64,000 bases of DNA from Bacillus sp. RAR_GA_16 (GCF_020165985.1 NZ_JAIUKZ010000006.1:1-64000), one strand, 5' to 3'. Counted from the first letter of the stretch, positions 15,738-25,433 are shown. The notes: generated from the sequence alone by a model not told the origin. Translations and numbers: made by a program.

Positions 15738-17096
15738 TTGTTGAAAACCTTTGTTCTAGACACCAATATTCTTTTGCATGATGCCCATTCACTCTTTCAG
15801 TTTGGAGACAACCATGTTGTCGTTCCAGCGATTGTCATTGAAGAAATCGATTCTAAGAAGCGATTAATGAATGAGGTAGGTCGGAATGCGCGAGAATTTA
15901 GCAGAATGTACAAGAAACTGCGAGACAAAAACAAAGGAAATCTCGATCAGCCGATTCCGCTTGAATCAGGAGGAACATTTCGAATTGAGTTGAACCATCG
16001 CTCTTTTGATAAACTACGAAATGAGTTTAGTGAAGATTCAAATGATAATCGTATCATTGCAGTGGCCATTAATCTAAGTGCCGATTCAATAGGTGATGTC
16101 ATCCTTGTATCAAATGATACATTAATGATTGCAAAAGCAGATGCGCTAAAGAAATCACTTGATTTGCCGTCATTTTTTCCAGAGCTATATGAGAATGATC
16201 GCCTCATTGAGCACGTTGAGCGACTTCATCGAGGCTATCATGAAATCCTTGTGCCTACAGAAATCATTGACGCTCTTTATCAGAGCGGTGAACTTTCAAT
16301 GGAAATTGTACGAGAGTATACGACTGAGGAAGTTTATGTACAAGATTTTATCCTTCTAAAAGATGTCTTTGGAAGCAGTCATTCAGGCATCGGGAGAGTT
16401 TTAATTCGTCATCAGAAATTGGTGGTTCAGGGATTAAATCGAGAGAATGAACATATATGGGGCATACTTCCGAAAAACGTCCAACAGCGCATGCTAATGG
16501 AGCTACTTATGGACAAAAGTGTTTCCTTCGTCTGTGCAACTGGAAAAGCGGGAACGGGCAAAACCTTGCTGGCGCTTGCTGCAGGGCTTAGCCAGACAGA
16601 AGATGAGCAGCATTATCAAAAGCTACTTGTCTCAAAACCTGTCGTACCGGTGGGAAATGATATTGGCTTTTTACCAGGTGAAAAAGAAGAAAAACTGAGA
16701 CCGTGGATTCAACCCATTTATGACAATTTGGAATTTTTGTTTGATGCTAATAATGAAGAGGAATTGAATAATATTTTATCAGGCTTAAGAACATTAAAAG
16801 TTGAAGCTCTAACATACATAAGAGGGAGAAGTATTCCAAATCAATTTGTCATTATTGATGAAGTTCAAAATTTATCCCCACATGAAGTGAAAACAATCCT
16901 CACACGGGTTGGGGAAGGAACAAAAATCATTCTAATTGGCGATCCTGAGCAAATTGATCATCCTTACCTTGATGCTGTGAACAATGGTCTCACTTATGCA
17001 GTCGAACGATTAAAGCAAGAAAATGAAGTTGGCATTGTTCATTTAACAAGTACAGAACGAAGTAAGCTCGCTGAAATAGCCGCTCGTCTTCTCTAA
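15738..17096 (+). CDS. ylaK: PhoH-like ATPase with N-terminal PIN domain (YlaK type)
   Basis: Product of 452 aa. Residues 1-140 are a PIN ribonuclease domain: FVLDTNILLHD carries the first acidic residue and VVVPAIVIEEIDS follows, with later acidic sites at SNDNRIIAVA and VSNDTLM. Residues about 250-452 are a PhoH P-loop domain: Walker A is TGKAGTGKT (268-276) and Walker B is FVIIDEVQNL. PIN-PhoH proteins are RNA helicase-like ATPases that also cut RNA. TTG at 15738 follows AAAAGGAG; the next codon is also TTG. It matches the length and layout of B. subtilis YlaK. Confidence 0.9.
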   Translation: MLKTFVLDTNILLHDAHSLFQFGDNHVVVPAIVIEEIDSKKRLMNEVGRNAREFSRMYKKLRDKNKGNLDQPIPLESGGTFRIELNHRSFDKLRNEFSEDSNDNRIIAVAINLSADSIGDVILVSNDTLMIAKADALKKSLDLPSFFPELYENDRLIEHVERLHRGYHEILVPTEIIDALYQSGELSMEIVREYTTEEVYVQDFILLKDVFGSSHSGIGRVLIRHQKLVVQGLNRENEHIWGILPKNVQQRMLMELLMDKSVSFVCATGKAGTGKTLLALAAGLSQTEDEQHYQKLLVSKPVVPVGNDIGFLPGEKEEKLRPWIQPIYDNLEFLFDANNEEELNNILSGLRTLKVEALTYIRGRSIPNQFVIIDEVQNLSPHEVKTILTRVGEGTKIILIGDPEQIDHPYLDAVNNGLTYAVERLKQENEVGIVHLTSTERSKLAEIAARLL

Positions 17097-17210
17097 GTAG
17101 TAAGAAAGAACGACGTTCAGATAAAATTTTATGGGAAATTAGACCATATGGAACTAGACAACCCTTGTGTTTTTATCAGATAATTCAGTTAAAAGAGAGG
17201 GGCGTTAACG

Positions 17211-18215
17211 ATGAGTGAAGTTCGATTAATACCATTCAAAGTAAATGATGTTGTTCAAGAAGCAGGCATTCTACCAGACGGAGTAGAAATGATTCAAGCC
17301 CCAGCCATTTGGGATGAAGCTGAAAAAGGAAAGGGACGGATCATTGCCGTTGTAGACACCGGGTGTCAGATGGATCATCCAGATCTTCAATCTCGCATAA
17401 TCGGTGGTAAAAATTTCACGCAAGATTTCGGAGGAGATGCGGACCGATACGATGATAATAATGGCCACGGCACCCATGTAGCCGGAACGATTGCAGCGAC
17501 GAACGGGGAAAAAGGGGTTCAGGGTGTGGCGCCAGAATCAAAATTACTTATTGTGAAAGTACTTAATGAGTCAGGCAGCGGATCTTATCAATCTATTATT
17601 AATGGCATCCGTTATGCCATTGATTGGAAGGGACCGGGTGGAGAGCGCGTCAATGTGATTTCGATGTCTCTTGGCGGACCATCTAACGTTCCTGAACTTT
17701 ACGAAGTGGTTAAAGACGCAGTAAATCAAAATATTTCGGTAGTGTGCGCCGCTGGAAATGAAGGGGATGGCAGGGAAGATACGTCTGAATATGCTTATCC
17801 AGGAGCTTATAATGAGGTCATTGAAGTAGGTGCAGCCTCTTTTCAACGTATGTTGGCGCCATTTTCGAATACGAATAATGAGATTGATTTAGTTGCCCCT
17901 GGTGTAGATATTCTTTCGACTTATCCTGGTGGAAAGTATGCAGTTCTTTCTGGCACGTCCATGGCTGCCCCCCACGTATCTGGAGCTCTTGCCCTTCTAA
18001 GGAATGTGGCAGAAAATGAATTTAAGCGAACGCTCAGTGAAGCTGAAATTTATTCACAGCTTATTAAGAGGACCGTGCCCATGGGATGTTCAAAGCAAGC
18101 AGAAGGGAATGGGTTACTCGCTCTCGATCTAGTCAATCAACTTGAATCACTCTTTAAAGTTTATACGACAACATGGAGTCAAACGGAAGTGAAAGCAGAA
18201 AAGGCAATTAAATAA
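17211..18215 (+). CDS. ispA: Intracellular subtilisin-like serine protease
   Basis: Product of 334 aa without a signal peptide. The catalytic triad is complete: Asp49 (AVVDTGC), His86 ([10 protein letters not shown]) and Ser250 ([11 protein letters not shown]), with the oxyanion Asn183 in CAAGNEGD. The N-terminus contains LIPFKV, the short inhibitory leader typical of intracellular subtilisins (LIPY-like), which blocks the active site until it is removed. These enzymes are the main cytoplasmic proteases of bacilli entering sporulation. Start ATG follows GAGAGGGGCG. Length fits the family (about 320). The gene is monocistronic with a terminator after it. Confidence 0.93.
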   Translation: MSEVRLIPFKVNDVVQEAGILPDGVEMIQAPAIWDEAEKGKGRIIAVVDTGCQMDHPDLQSRIIGGKNFTQDFGGDADRYDDNNGHGTHVAGTIAATNGEKGVQGVAPESKLLIVKVLNESGSGSYQSIINGIRYAIDWKGPGGERVNVISMSLGGPSNVPELYEVVKDAVNQNISVVCAAGNEGDGREDTSEYAYPGAYNEVIEVGAASFQRMLAPFSNTNNEIDLVAPGVDILSTYPGGKYAVLSGTSMAAPHVSGALALLRNVAENEFKRTLSEAEIYSQLIKRTVPMGCSKQAEGNGLLALDLVNQLESLFKVYTTTWSQTEVKAEKAIK

Positions 18216-18233
18216 GAGTACCATAATGATCCT

Positions 18234-18265
18234 AAAACGTACTGAATCTCATCAGTACGTTTTTT
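18234..18265 (+). terminator. Terminator of the intracellular protease gene
   Basis: AAAACGTACTGA pairs with TCAGTACGTTTT around ATCTCA, with a run of six T residues at the end of the second arm. Confidence 0.9.
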
Positions 18266-18396
18266 GTTGTTCTCGATACTTTTGGACGTAAATGAGCGGG
18301 AAATCAACAACATTCATTAACATATCCATAAATTTAACGTACACACCCGGTACAGATGCATAGGATATTTTATGATTTGGGAAGGGATTGAAAAAA

Positions 18397-19101
18397 ATGT
18401 ACACGAATGCTAATTCTTTTGGATCACAAAGTAGTCAGGGGAGTAGAGAATTTAAAGATTATGGTCCGAAACCTTTCGTTGCCAATATTAATGAAGCTAC
18501 ATTGCAAAATGATACGTTTCGAACGGCTTTGTGGACGGGTGACCATTTACAATTGACCTTAATGAGCATTGACGTTGGAGAAGATATTGGACTTGAAAGA
18601 CATCCTAATTTAGATCAGTTTTTACGTATTGAACAAGGTCAGGGTAAGGTTCAAATGGGGAAACGGAAAAATGCTTTGAATTATGAGAAAGAAGTTTACG
18701 ATGACTATGCTGTTTTTATTCCAGCAGGAACTTGGCATAACTTAACCAATACTGGTGATGTTCCAATTAAGCTTTACTCCATTTATGCGCCACCTAACCA
18801 CCCGTTTGGAACGGTTCATGAAACGAAAGAAGATGCCATTGCAGCGGAAGAGCGAGCTAAAAAAGTGTTTGGCAAAACACCTGATGAGTGGGTTGAATAT
18901 ACGGAATACCTTGTAAATGAAGGGTTGGAAGATGTAAAAAGAGGTATAAATGCAACGCACATACTCCAAGAATTCATTTTAATGGGAGTGCTGGTTGGAA
19001 AGGGTTATTCGCCTGAGAAGGCATACAAAGTAGTGGAAGAATGGGAACGTACTGGAGAATCGAAACTTCTTCAAGAAAGCAAGAAATTATCTACGCAATA
19101 G
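18397..19101 (+). CDS. Cupin domain protein
   Basis: Product of 234 aa. Residues about 45-145 are a cupin beta-barrel: GEDIGLERHPNLDQFLRIEQGQG provides the first metal-binding group (His, and Gln in place of a second His, and Glu) and FIPAGTWHNLTNTGD the second (His). A C-terminal helical part (about 150-234) is extra. It may be a metal-dependent isomerase-like or storage protein; the reaction is not known. ATG at 18397 fits GAAGGG at 18381-18386; a TTG three codons upstream is too close to that site. The gene is monocistronic. Confidence 0.85.
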   Translation: MYTNANSFGSQSSQGSREFKDYGPKPFVANINEATLQNDTFRTALWTGDHLQLTLMSIDVGEDIGLERHPNLDQFLRIEQGQGKVQMGKRKNALNYEKEVYDDYAVFIPAGTWHNLTNTGDVPIKLYSIYAPPNHPFGTVHETKEDAIAAEERAKKVFGKTPDEWVEYTEYLVNEGLEDVKRGINATHILQEFILMGVLVGKGYSPEKAYKVVEEWERTGESKLLQESKKLSTQ

Positions 19102-19118
19102 GCTATTGGGGTCACCCC

Positions 19119-19147
19119 CTAAAAAAGGTATCTAACCTTTTTTAGGG
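19119..19147 (+). terminator. Terminator of the cupin gene
   Basis: CCCCTAAAAAAGGT pairs with ACCTTTTTTAGGGG around ATCTA. The long A/T arms also allow it to work for the convergent channel gene. Confidence 0.8.
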
Positions 19148-19162
19148 GATTTTGTATCTCTT

Positions 19163-19927
19163 TTAACGATAAGATGAGGTCTGATGTTTGGAAGTTTTTT
19201 GTTCGTCCTTACTCGTTCTCGCATCTCTCTTCTTCATTTCTTCGAGCTTCTCAATCATATGCTTGTAGTCAAGTTGGCTAATGTTTGGGTAACTGTTGAT
19301 CTTCCTTCTGATTTCTTCCAACTCAGAGGGGAGGTTATTGCGGTTAGGGTTAGAAAACATGGCGGCAACGGTCCCGGTTATCACACCAATCGTCCCAATA
19401 CCGACCATCATTAAAACCGCTGCAACGATTTTCCCAGCTGCTGTCTCAGGATATAAGTCACCATATCCGACTGTTGTGGTAGTGACAACGGCCCACCAGA
19501 GGGCATCTCCGTAAGTTTCAAACTCTGGTTCGATCCACTTCATGGAAAGAGCCGAAATGAAAAGGAGGGAGATGACATAAATAAATGCGCGGTCAACTTT
19601 ATATTTAGTGAGAAATAATTCAAAGACAGAGGTACGGTGATTAATGAGAGCAACTAAACGAATAACGCGTACCAGTCGGACAAGTCTTGCCGTTCGAAAT
19701 AATTGATCAAGCGGAATAACCGCTATTAAATCAAGTGGGTGCTGTTTAATGAATTGCCATCGATTATGACTTAAGAAGAGACGTGTGACATAATCAATTA
19801 AAAATAGTACCCAAATAAAGAAATCGAGTGCGGCGCCTTCAGGATCTGGTAAATCAGCAACGAGCGAAAAGATTAGAAGAAGGGCAAGAATGAATTCGTA
19901 TATCATGCCAAGAAACTGCTTTTGCAA
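19163..19927 (-). CDS. Voltage-gated-type potassium channel, six transmembrane segments
   Basis: Product of about 254 aa. The K+ selectivity filter TTVGYGDLYP is at about residues 151-160, between the last two helices, and an S4-like helix with regularly spaced arginines (RTARLVRLVRVIRLV) lies at about 79-93. This is the layout of KvAP-like bacterial channels, tetramers in the plasma membrane. The start is inferred: GAAGGTGATC sits before a TTG at 19927, while the frame extends 21 codons upstream into the terminator of the ABC operon without a binding site. The C-terminal cytoplasmic part is short, with no RCK domain. Confidence 0.88.
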   Translation of the reverse strand: MQKQFLGMIYEFILALLLIFSLVADLPDPEGAALDFFIWVLFLIDYVTRLFLSHNRWQFIKQHPLDLIAVIPLDQLFRTARLVRLVRVIRLVALINHRTSVFELFLTKYKVDRAFIYVISLLFISALSMKWIEPEFETYGDALWWAVVTTTTVGYGDLYPETAAGKIVAAVLMMVGIGTIGVITGTVAAMFSNPNRNNLPSELEEIRRKINSYPNISQLDYKHMIEKLEEMKKRDARTSKDEQKTSKHQTSSYR

Positions 19928-19990
19928 GGAGATCACCTTCTTTATCTGGTTAATCATTAGTTCGCTATTAAAAAGCGAGTCCCTGCTCAA

Positions 19991-20028
19991 ACAAAGGCAG
20001 CCCTCAATAAATAGAGAGCTGCCTTTGT
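19991..20028 (-). terminator. Terminator of the ECF sigma/ABC operon
   Basis: ACAAAGGCAGC pairs perfectly with GCTGCCTTTGT over a 16-base loop, 16 bases beyond the last gene of the operon. The T-tail on the minus strand is short (TTTGTTTG). Confidence 0.7.
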
Positions 20029-20043
20029 GATGAATTTATGAGT

Positions 20044-20910
20044 TTAATGGGTTATGATTCCCCAGTCTCTGGATTTTTTACGTATAAAGTAAGCATCTTC
20101 AATGGTGACTTCTGCTTCTTTAAAATGAGCAAATGGTTTTGATGAATTTATATATTTAATGAAGTAATGTTCCTGTCCTCGTTTCATGTGAATCACTCGT
20201 TCAGAATCTAGAGCCGTGATTTGAGAAAGGAGAATTTGACCTTGCCAGACACGTAAAGGAAGCCGTGATTTCCAAAGCGGAGAAGAGCCGCTAAACATCA
20301 CCTTTCCTTCTTGAAGCCAAATCACATCATCTGCAAGATCTTCCCATTCGTTTAACTCATGTGTGGCAATTAGAACAAGTCGCGTTTTAGCATATCGAGA
20401 TAAAAGGGAAACCACATTTTTCCGTTCTCGACTATCTAGATAGTTTAAGGGTTCGTCAAGTAGCAAAATAGGGGGACAATTAAGAATCGCCTGAGCAATT
20501 CCGACTCTTTGCTTCATACCTTGTGAAAGGGTCTTTATTTTAACACGTTTCACGTCCTGAAGATGAAGCGCCACAATTGTCTGTTCAACAGCCTCTTCAT
20601 TAACGCCCCCTTTTAGTTCACTCATGTAGCGTAGAAAACGGTTTACTTTCATTTCTTCGTAAAGTTCAATGCCGGTGGGCAGAAATCCGATATTTTTCCG
20701 TATAAAGGGAAGGCCGTCGTCTATTGTTTTTCCACCATACTTAATCGTTCCTCGCTGTGGCTTTAACGCAGTAGCAATTAGTTGAAGTAACGTTGATTTA
20801 CCAGAGCCATTTTTGCCAACTAAAATGGTGATGCCTTTCCCTAAATCTAATTCAGGAATGGAGAGAGCAAACTGTTTGCGAGTATGCTTGATGTTATCGA
20901 TTTGTATCAT
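20044..20910 (-). CDS. ABC transporter ATP-binding protein (last gene of ECF operon)
   Basis: Product of 288 aa. Walker A LVGKNGSGKST (near residue 30), signature LSQGMKQRVG, Walker B ILLLDEPLNYLD and switch His in LIATHELNEW are all present. The C-terminal third is divergent from classical drug-export ATPases. It follows the six-TM protein gene by 10 bases and probably forms a transporter with it. In B. subtilis the sigY operon also joins an ECF sigma factor with an ABC transporter, so the arrangement is similar though not clearly orthologous. Confidence 0.85.
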   Translation of the reverse strand: MIQIDNIKHTRKQFALSIPELDLGKGITILVGKNGSGKSTLLQLIATALKPQRGTIKYGGKTIDDGLPFIRKNIGFLPTGIELYEEMKVNRFLRYMSELKGGVNEEAVEQTIVALHLQDVKRVKIKTLSQGMKQRVGIAQAILNCPPILLLDEPLNYLDSRERKNVVSLLSRYAKTRLVLIATHELNEWEDLADDVIWLQEGKVMFSGSSPLWKSRLPLRVWQGQILLSQITALDSERVIHMKRGQEHYFIKYINSSKPFAHFKEAEVTIEDAYFIRKKSRDWGIITH

Positions 20911-20920
20911 TCACGAACCC

Positions 20921-21715
20921 TCACAAATAAGATAGACGTAAACTTTTCCGATAAGATAAGAAAAGCATTCCGACACCTAAGCTAAGAATAGTGAGGTAAG
21001 AAATGATAAATAAGATGTTCTGCTGAAACGCTTCACCAGAAATGGCATACACCGAGTAAGGTAAAACAAGAAACGTTAAAACCCATCCAATCAGCGCTGC
21101 AATAAAACCTGCAATGACTCCTTTATGAAACAACACAAAGGCAAGCAAGCCGGTTAAGAAAAGAAGTGGTGCGAACCAATGCAACAGAAAAGTAGCGGGA
21201 TTAATCATCGTATTATCCTTTACAATATAAAGCGTCGATAACAGCGCTAGCCCAATGTTCATGACGAGAACAACGAGTAGTTTACTTAAAAGCAAAAGAG
21301 CAGGCGGGAATGGTGTAATCGATTCGACCATGCGCATTTCTTTATTCCATGTTTTATAACTATAAAGAACTCCAAAAAGTAAATAGATTGGAACAACTAT
21401 AGGAAATAAACTATCGGATTCCATACTGCCAGAAGAAATGACTGTTAGCATGGCGAATATCAATAAGCTGATTAACCAGTAAGCCCAGTGATAAGAGCTG
21501 AATTGATTCAAACACTGTTTAATAAGGGAAGGCTTAGATGGTTCAGTTTCCTGTTCGAAGTCAAATTCAGACGGTTTTAATTGATCAAAAGAATCTTGTA
21601 AAGAAATAAGGAGTTGTTGCGTATCCTCGGAACGGGGTGACGTAGCCAGATAAGATTTGAGCGGTTGTTCTAAATCATCTTCTAGCTTTTCTAACTCAAG
21701 ATCGATGTTTTGCAT
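20921..21715 (-). CDS. Membrane protein with cytoplasmic N-terminal domain; possible anti-sigma/permease
   Basis: Product of 264 aa. Residues 1-75 are acidic and soluble (starting MQNIDLELEKLEDDLEQPL), and then six TM segments follow (about 80-98, 104-121, 140-160, 167-186, 190-210, 225-245). The gene overlaps the end of the sigma factor gene by 20 bases. A cytoplasmic N-terminus next to a sigma factor gene and a membrane anchor is the layout of anti-sigma factors, but six helices fit an ABC permease better. It may serve both roles; there is no ZAS-type His-Cys motif. Confidence 0.6.
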   Translation of the reverse strand: MQNIDLELEKLEDDLEQPLKSYLATSPRSEDTQQLLISLQDSFDQLKPSEFDFEQETEPSKPSLIKQCLNQFSSYHWAYWLISLLIFAMLTVISSGSMESDSLFPIVVPIYLLFGVLYSYKTWNKEMRMVESITPFPPALLLLSKLLVVLVMNIGLALLSTLYIVKDNTMINPATFLLHWFAPLLFLTGLLAFVLFHKGVIAGFIAALIGWVLTFLVLPYSVYAISGEAFQQNILFIISYLTILSLGVGMLFLSYRKSLRLSYL

Positions 21716-22262
21716 GGCTAACTTCCTCCTTTCGCACTAATGAAGCTTTTAGTTTCTTTAAGGCATGAAATAAGTTCGATTTCACTGTCCCAAGCGGTAG
21801 TTCTAGTGTTTCGGCAATTTCTTGATACTTTAATTCCTGATAAAAACGTAAATAAACAATTTCTCTTTGGGTTTCTGATAAGGTATCCAGTTTTTTTAGA
21901 AATTCAACTCGTGATTCTTGTCGTTCAAATAGTTCAACAACAGAAGGTTCTTGATCAGGCTGATCAGGTATAAAGTCGAGAATTTGTTTTTCTGATTTAA
22001 ATCCTGCACTTTTCCAATAGTCTCTGCACTGATTTGTGGCTACTTGATAGAGCCACGGCTTTATTTTTTCAGGGATTTTCTTTGATTTCAGCTGTTTGAT
22101 TAACTTGAGAAAAGTTTCCTGAACGACATCCTCCGCCTTTTTTCGATCGCGTAACATTCGCTCAAGATAGCCAAGAAGCGGTGCGTGGTAGCGATGAACA
22201 AAAGCTTCAAAAGCAGCTTGATTTCCTCGAGCCATTGCGATTACTAATTCTTCATCTGTCAT
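21696..22262 (-). CDS. ECF-type RNA polymerase sigma factor
   Basis: Product of 188 aa. Region 2 is MARGNQAAFEAFVHRYHAPL, then RDRKKAEDVVQETFLKLIK with the conserved DVVQETF; region 4 is LDTLSETQREIVYLRFYQEL followed by LPLGTVKSNLFHALKKL as the helix-turn-helix. These direct RNA polymerase to GAAC/CGTC-like promoters. The start ATG follows AAAGGAG and overlaps the permease gene by 4 bases; the next gene overlaps its end by 20. An AACC-N16-CGTC element upstream of the operon's first gene suggests it activates its own operon. Confidence 0.92.
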   Translation of the reverse strand: MTDEELVIAMARGNQAAFEAFVHRYHAPLLGYLERMLRDRKKAEDVVQETFLKLIKQLKSKKIPEKIKPWLYQVATNQCRDYWKSAGFKSEKQILDFIPDQPDQEPSVVELFERQESRVEFLKKLDTLSETQREIVYLRFYQELKYQEIAETLELPLGTVKSNLFHALKKLKASLVRKEEVSHAKHRS

Positions 22263-24514
22263 GAAACCTTCTCCTTTCGCGTCTGACTTTCTTGCATCTC
22301 TTCATCCCAGATTCTCTGCCACTCTTCGAAAAGAATGAGCGTAGAAGGTTTGCGGAATAAAGAAAAATCGGAAGGGAATCCCGGATCAATCCATTCTTCA
22401 CTGTAGATACGGTTAAGCACTTCTTTTACTTGTTTTTCTTTTCCAGACTCTACGGCACGCTTAATCATAGAAAATATCCGATTTGCTTCAATTTCTTCCT
22501 CACTATAATTCTCGATTGGAATGGCATCGTTAAATGTAACCACCATTCTTCTGATCGCGGAGGCCATTTCTTCATTTCCATGATCGATTTCATATAGGTA
22601 AGTATAAGCACTTAGAATGGTGCTCGTGACCAACTCACCTTCCTCATATCCATATATTTCTGTACCATCATGTAAAAGATTGATTTGAAGGAACAATTTC
22701 ATTAAGTAGGGGTGATCGAGTTGATAGAAGGATGACTCGCTCAATAGATAGTTTTGATCAATAAACCCTTGTTGTCTCATATAGTTTGCCCAGCGAATAT
22801 TTTCGACAGGTAAGATAAAGAGATGTCTCATTGGTTCAATTTCTTTCGTGAGATAGTGATCGGTATAAAGAAGCCGTTTGTCCAATTCGGTCATTAATGC
22901 TTGAACTCGACTCTGATTATAACTGGTTGTAACAATCGAAAACGGAAAATGATCTGAGGCTACTTCTACAAGATCGCCTGAATAAAGGTCAAGTTTGGCG
23001 GTTTTTCCATGAAGTTTGTAAACTCCCCCTGGAGATCGAGTCTCTTCGATTGTACCAAAGGTGGGGGAAGGCCCCTTCACAGTAACGTTAAAGTCCGCTC
23101 GATTGTTCAATCCTACATTGGTTTGAGATTCACCATTTGAATCATAAAGATATTGATGTCCAGGCAAAGGATACCATGCAGATTGAGAAGGCATGATGAT
23201 CTGGTTCTGCCCCACATATCCTGGATAGAATTCTTGGCCGTAGTTAGATGCCCAAAGCTTATACGTTCCCTCGTAATTCAATTGAATGATGGGTGTGTTT
23301 ATTTGATCAGGTAATGAAATCGTTATAAAATCATTATCTCTAGTAAACGGAACGGACTGATGATCAATCATCACATTTTTCATCTTAAAGGTTTGATTTA
23401 ATGTGAATTTGATGACATCATTTGTTGAAAATGCAGCTTCCGGTAGGGTGAGGCGTGCTTCAATATTAAGAGAATCTTCTTTTTGTTGATCGATTGAAAG
23501 ATCATATTGCTTAATGTCAAAGCGCTCAGGTTGATAGAGGGCTCTTTCCCCTTCCAAAACGCTATCTGGGTGAGGAAGCGGCGGGAAGGTCAAATAGCTA
23601 TGCTCACCTTCTTGTCCACTTGTGATAATAGGCGACTCTTCTTTTATGTCGTTAAATCCTCTCATTCTTTCATTCCAGAATGATGCGTAAGGAAGGTAAG
23701 AAAGGATAACGAGCCCAGCACTTAGAAACAGTAATCCTTTCCATAGCCTGTCGTATTGATGAGGCCTACGAATATTAAGAATAAAGATAATTAGTACAAG
23801 GAGAAAGGCTGCAACCGTCGTAACAAAGAGACGCTGCAACTGTATTTCCTCTTTCATTAATTGAATACCCCACGTTCCGTTAATAAGAACAGAATCAACA
23901 AATAAGTAAGTAAGGTGAAAGACTTTTAAATAAAAAAGTTCTCCCTGGTTAATAATGAAGATTTCCATAAACAGCGTTCCAAACATCCAGGCACAGAACG
24001 CAATCAAATACACAAACCTATTTTTTATAAAAACCGATAAAAGCATGCCAAGCGATAAGCTAATCAAAAAGGTTACTTCATATTGAATAAAGAAGAATTG
24101 TATAATCGTCATTGTTTCTTCTATGGCGATGTTCTCACTCGTCGCAAAGAGAAAGTAAGTGGCGGTCATAAGGAGCGTAAACATCGTCATATAGAGAAGG
24201 GCGGATACAAATTTAGCTGATATGAAAATGAAATTAGACACTGGAAAGGATTGATGCCATTCAAAAGATTCATTTCCCACATCACGCCGAATGAGGTAGA
24301 CTCCGATTAAAATACATAAGCCAGTTACAAGAATGAAAATAAGCGAGTGAGTCGTTTCGTAAGTCGTTCGATAGAGATTTCCATGAATGCCTTCCTGATT
24401 CGTATTCATGCTTAAAAGTAACCAGATGAAGTATAGGAAAGGAAGAGGCATGAAAATCCAACTTTTAAACAAGAACGATAATTCAAGTCTAAATTGTACC
24501 ATCCATTTTCTCAT
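22259..24514 (-). CDS. ABC-2-type permease with large extracytoplasmic M1-peptidase-like domain
   Basis: Product of 751 aa. The first ~285 residues have six or seven TM helices with the ABC-2 layout. The remaining ~460 residues are soluble. Their first part (RFDIKQYDLSIDQQKEDSLN, then ARLTLPEAAFSTNDVIKFTL, LNYEGTYKLWAS, and SAWYPLPGHQY) resembles the beta-sandwich N-terminal domain of M1 aminopeptidases, but there is no HEXXH zinc site anywhere, so no protease activity is expected. It overlaps its upstream ATPase gene and the downstream sigma factor gene by 4 bases each. It may bind an extracellular signal or substrate for the transporter. Confidence 0.7.
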   Translation of the reverse strand: MRKWMVQFRLELSFLFKSWIFMPLPFLYFIWLLLSMNTNQEGIHGNLYRTTYETTHSLIFILVTGLCILIGVYLIRRDVGNESFEWHQSFPVSNFIFISAKFVSALLYMTMFTLLMTATYFLFATSENIAIEETMTIIQFFFIQYEVTFLISLSLGMLLSVFIKNRFVYLIAFCAWMFGTLFMEIFIINQGELFYLKVFHLTYLFVDSVLINGTWGIQLMKEEIQLQRLFVTTVAAFLLVLIIFILNIRRPHQYDRLWKGLLFLSAGLVILSYLPYASFWNERMRGFNDIKEESPIITSGQEGEHSYLTFPPLPHPDSVLEGERALYQPERFDIKQYDLSIDQQKEDSLNIEARLTLPEAAFSTNDVIKFTLNQTFKMKNVMIDHQSVPFTRDNDFITISLPDQINTPIIQLNYEGTYKLWASNYGQEFYPGYVGQNQIIMPSQSAWYPLPGHQYLYDSNGESQTNVGLNNRADFNVTVKGPSPTFGTIEETRSPGGVYKLHGKTAKLDLYSGDLVEVASDHFPFSIVTTSYNQSRVQALMTELDKRLLYTDHYLTKEIEPMRHLFILPVENIRWANYMRQQGFIDQNYLLSESSFYQLDHPYLMKLFLQINLLHDGTEIYGYEEGELVTSTILSAYTYLYEIDHGNEEMASAIRRMVVTFNDAIPIENYSEEEIEANRIFSMIKRAVESGKEKQVKEVLNRIYSEEWIDPGFPSDFSLFRKPSTLILFEEWQRIWDEEMQESQTRKEKVS

Positions 24515-25374
24515 GTCCCATCACGCCCAATCAGTGCCATGTACCCTTCTTCAAGAGTGGGATCGACGGCTTCCGCAAAGTCAAACGGCGCCACTGGGGA
24601 TATAGCACGGCAATGCAATCCTTCTGCTTTCCGTTTAGTTAATGTCATTTGAAGTCCTGCAAGGCGATTCCAATCTTCATCTTCAAGATCAAATTCCCAC
24701 ACAAGACCATTACCTTTGTACTGTAGCTCAGCAGGTGGCCCGTTAAAGATAACCTGTCCTTTATTTAAAACGATTAAAGTGTCACAGCTTGATTCAATAT
24801 CTTCTACGATGTGCGTTGATAAAATGACGGTTCTTCTACTTGACACGTCTGCCATGATATTGCGGAAACGTAACCGTTCTTCAGGATCGAGACCTGCTGA
24901 AGGCTCATCAAAGATCATGAGTGCGGGTTCACCATACAGGGCCTGGGCAATACCCAGTCGCTGCTTCATTCCATTCGAGAACGTCTTGATTTTCTGATTT
25001 TGTTGACTTCTTAAGTTAAGAGCATCAAGTAAACGGTTCTTTTCCCTTGCATGATCATATAATCTATCTTGTTTTAGCTGTCCCACGTAATCAAGAAACT
25101 CGGATGCAGTAAGCTGTGGATACAGTTGGAAATGCTGAGGAAGGTAGCCAATATCTTTGCGAACGCTTGAGGCTTCCTTTTGAATCGAAAAACCATTTAC
25201 AATAATATCTCCAGAAGAAGGTTTTGATACAGCGGCTAGCATTCTCATAAACGTTGTTTTTCCAGCACCATTAGGGCCAATTAGCCCAATCATTCCTCCT
25301 TCAATGGTTAAATGAAGATCATGGAGGGCTTTCTTTTTCTTAAACTGCTTGGTTAGATGAGATACTTCAATCAC
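24511..25374 (-). CDS. ABC transporter ATP-binding protein (first gene of ECF operon)
   Basis: Product of 287 aa. Walker A GPNGAGKTT (near residue 34), signature FSNGMKQRLG, Walker B LMIFDEPSAGLDP and His switch in ILSTHIVEDIE are intact. GTG at 25374 follows AAAGGATG. It overlaps the 751-aa permease gene by 4 bases and likely powers it. The gene is the first of five co-transcribed genes that also encode an ECF sigma factor and a second ABC-like pair. Confidence 0.9.
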   Translation of the reverse strand: MIEVSHLTKQFKKKKALHDLHLTIEGGMIGLIGPNGAGKTTFMRMLAAVSKPSSGDIIVNGFSIQKEASSVRKDIGYLPQHFQLYPQLTASEFLDYVGQLKQDRLYDHAREKNRLLDALNLRSQQNQKIKTFSNGMKQRLGIAQALYGEPALMIFDEPSAGLDPEERLRFRNIMADVSSRRTVILSTHIVEDIESSCDTLIVLNKGQVIFNGPPAELQYKGNGLVWEFDLEDEDWNRLAGLQMTLTKRKAEGLHCRAISPVAPFDFAEAVDPTLEEGYMALIGRDGT

Positions 25375-25409
25375 GGGTGTTCATCCTTTAAACATTATTC
25401 TACTGCTAA

Positions 25410-25433
25410 GACGATTAATTTGGTGAAAAGGTT
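25410..25433 (-). promoter_or_regulatory. ECF-type promoter (AACC-N16-CGTC)
   Basis: On the minus strand AACC (25433-25430) is followed by a 16-base spacer and CGTC (25413-25410), 36 bases before the GTG of the operon's first gene. This is the typical -35/-10 pattern of ECF sigma factors and suggests autoregulation. Confidence 0.6.

Noticed and set aside
19928-19990. N-terminal extension of the potassium channel
   Set aside because: It lies in the terminator of the ECF operon and has no ribosome binding site; the TTG at 19927 has one.
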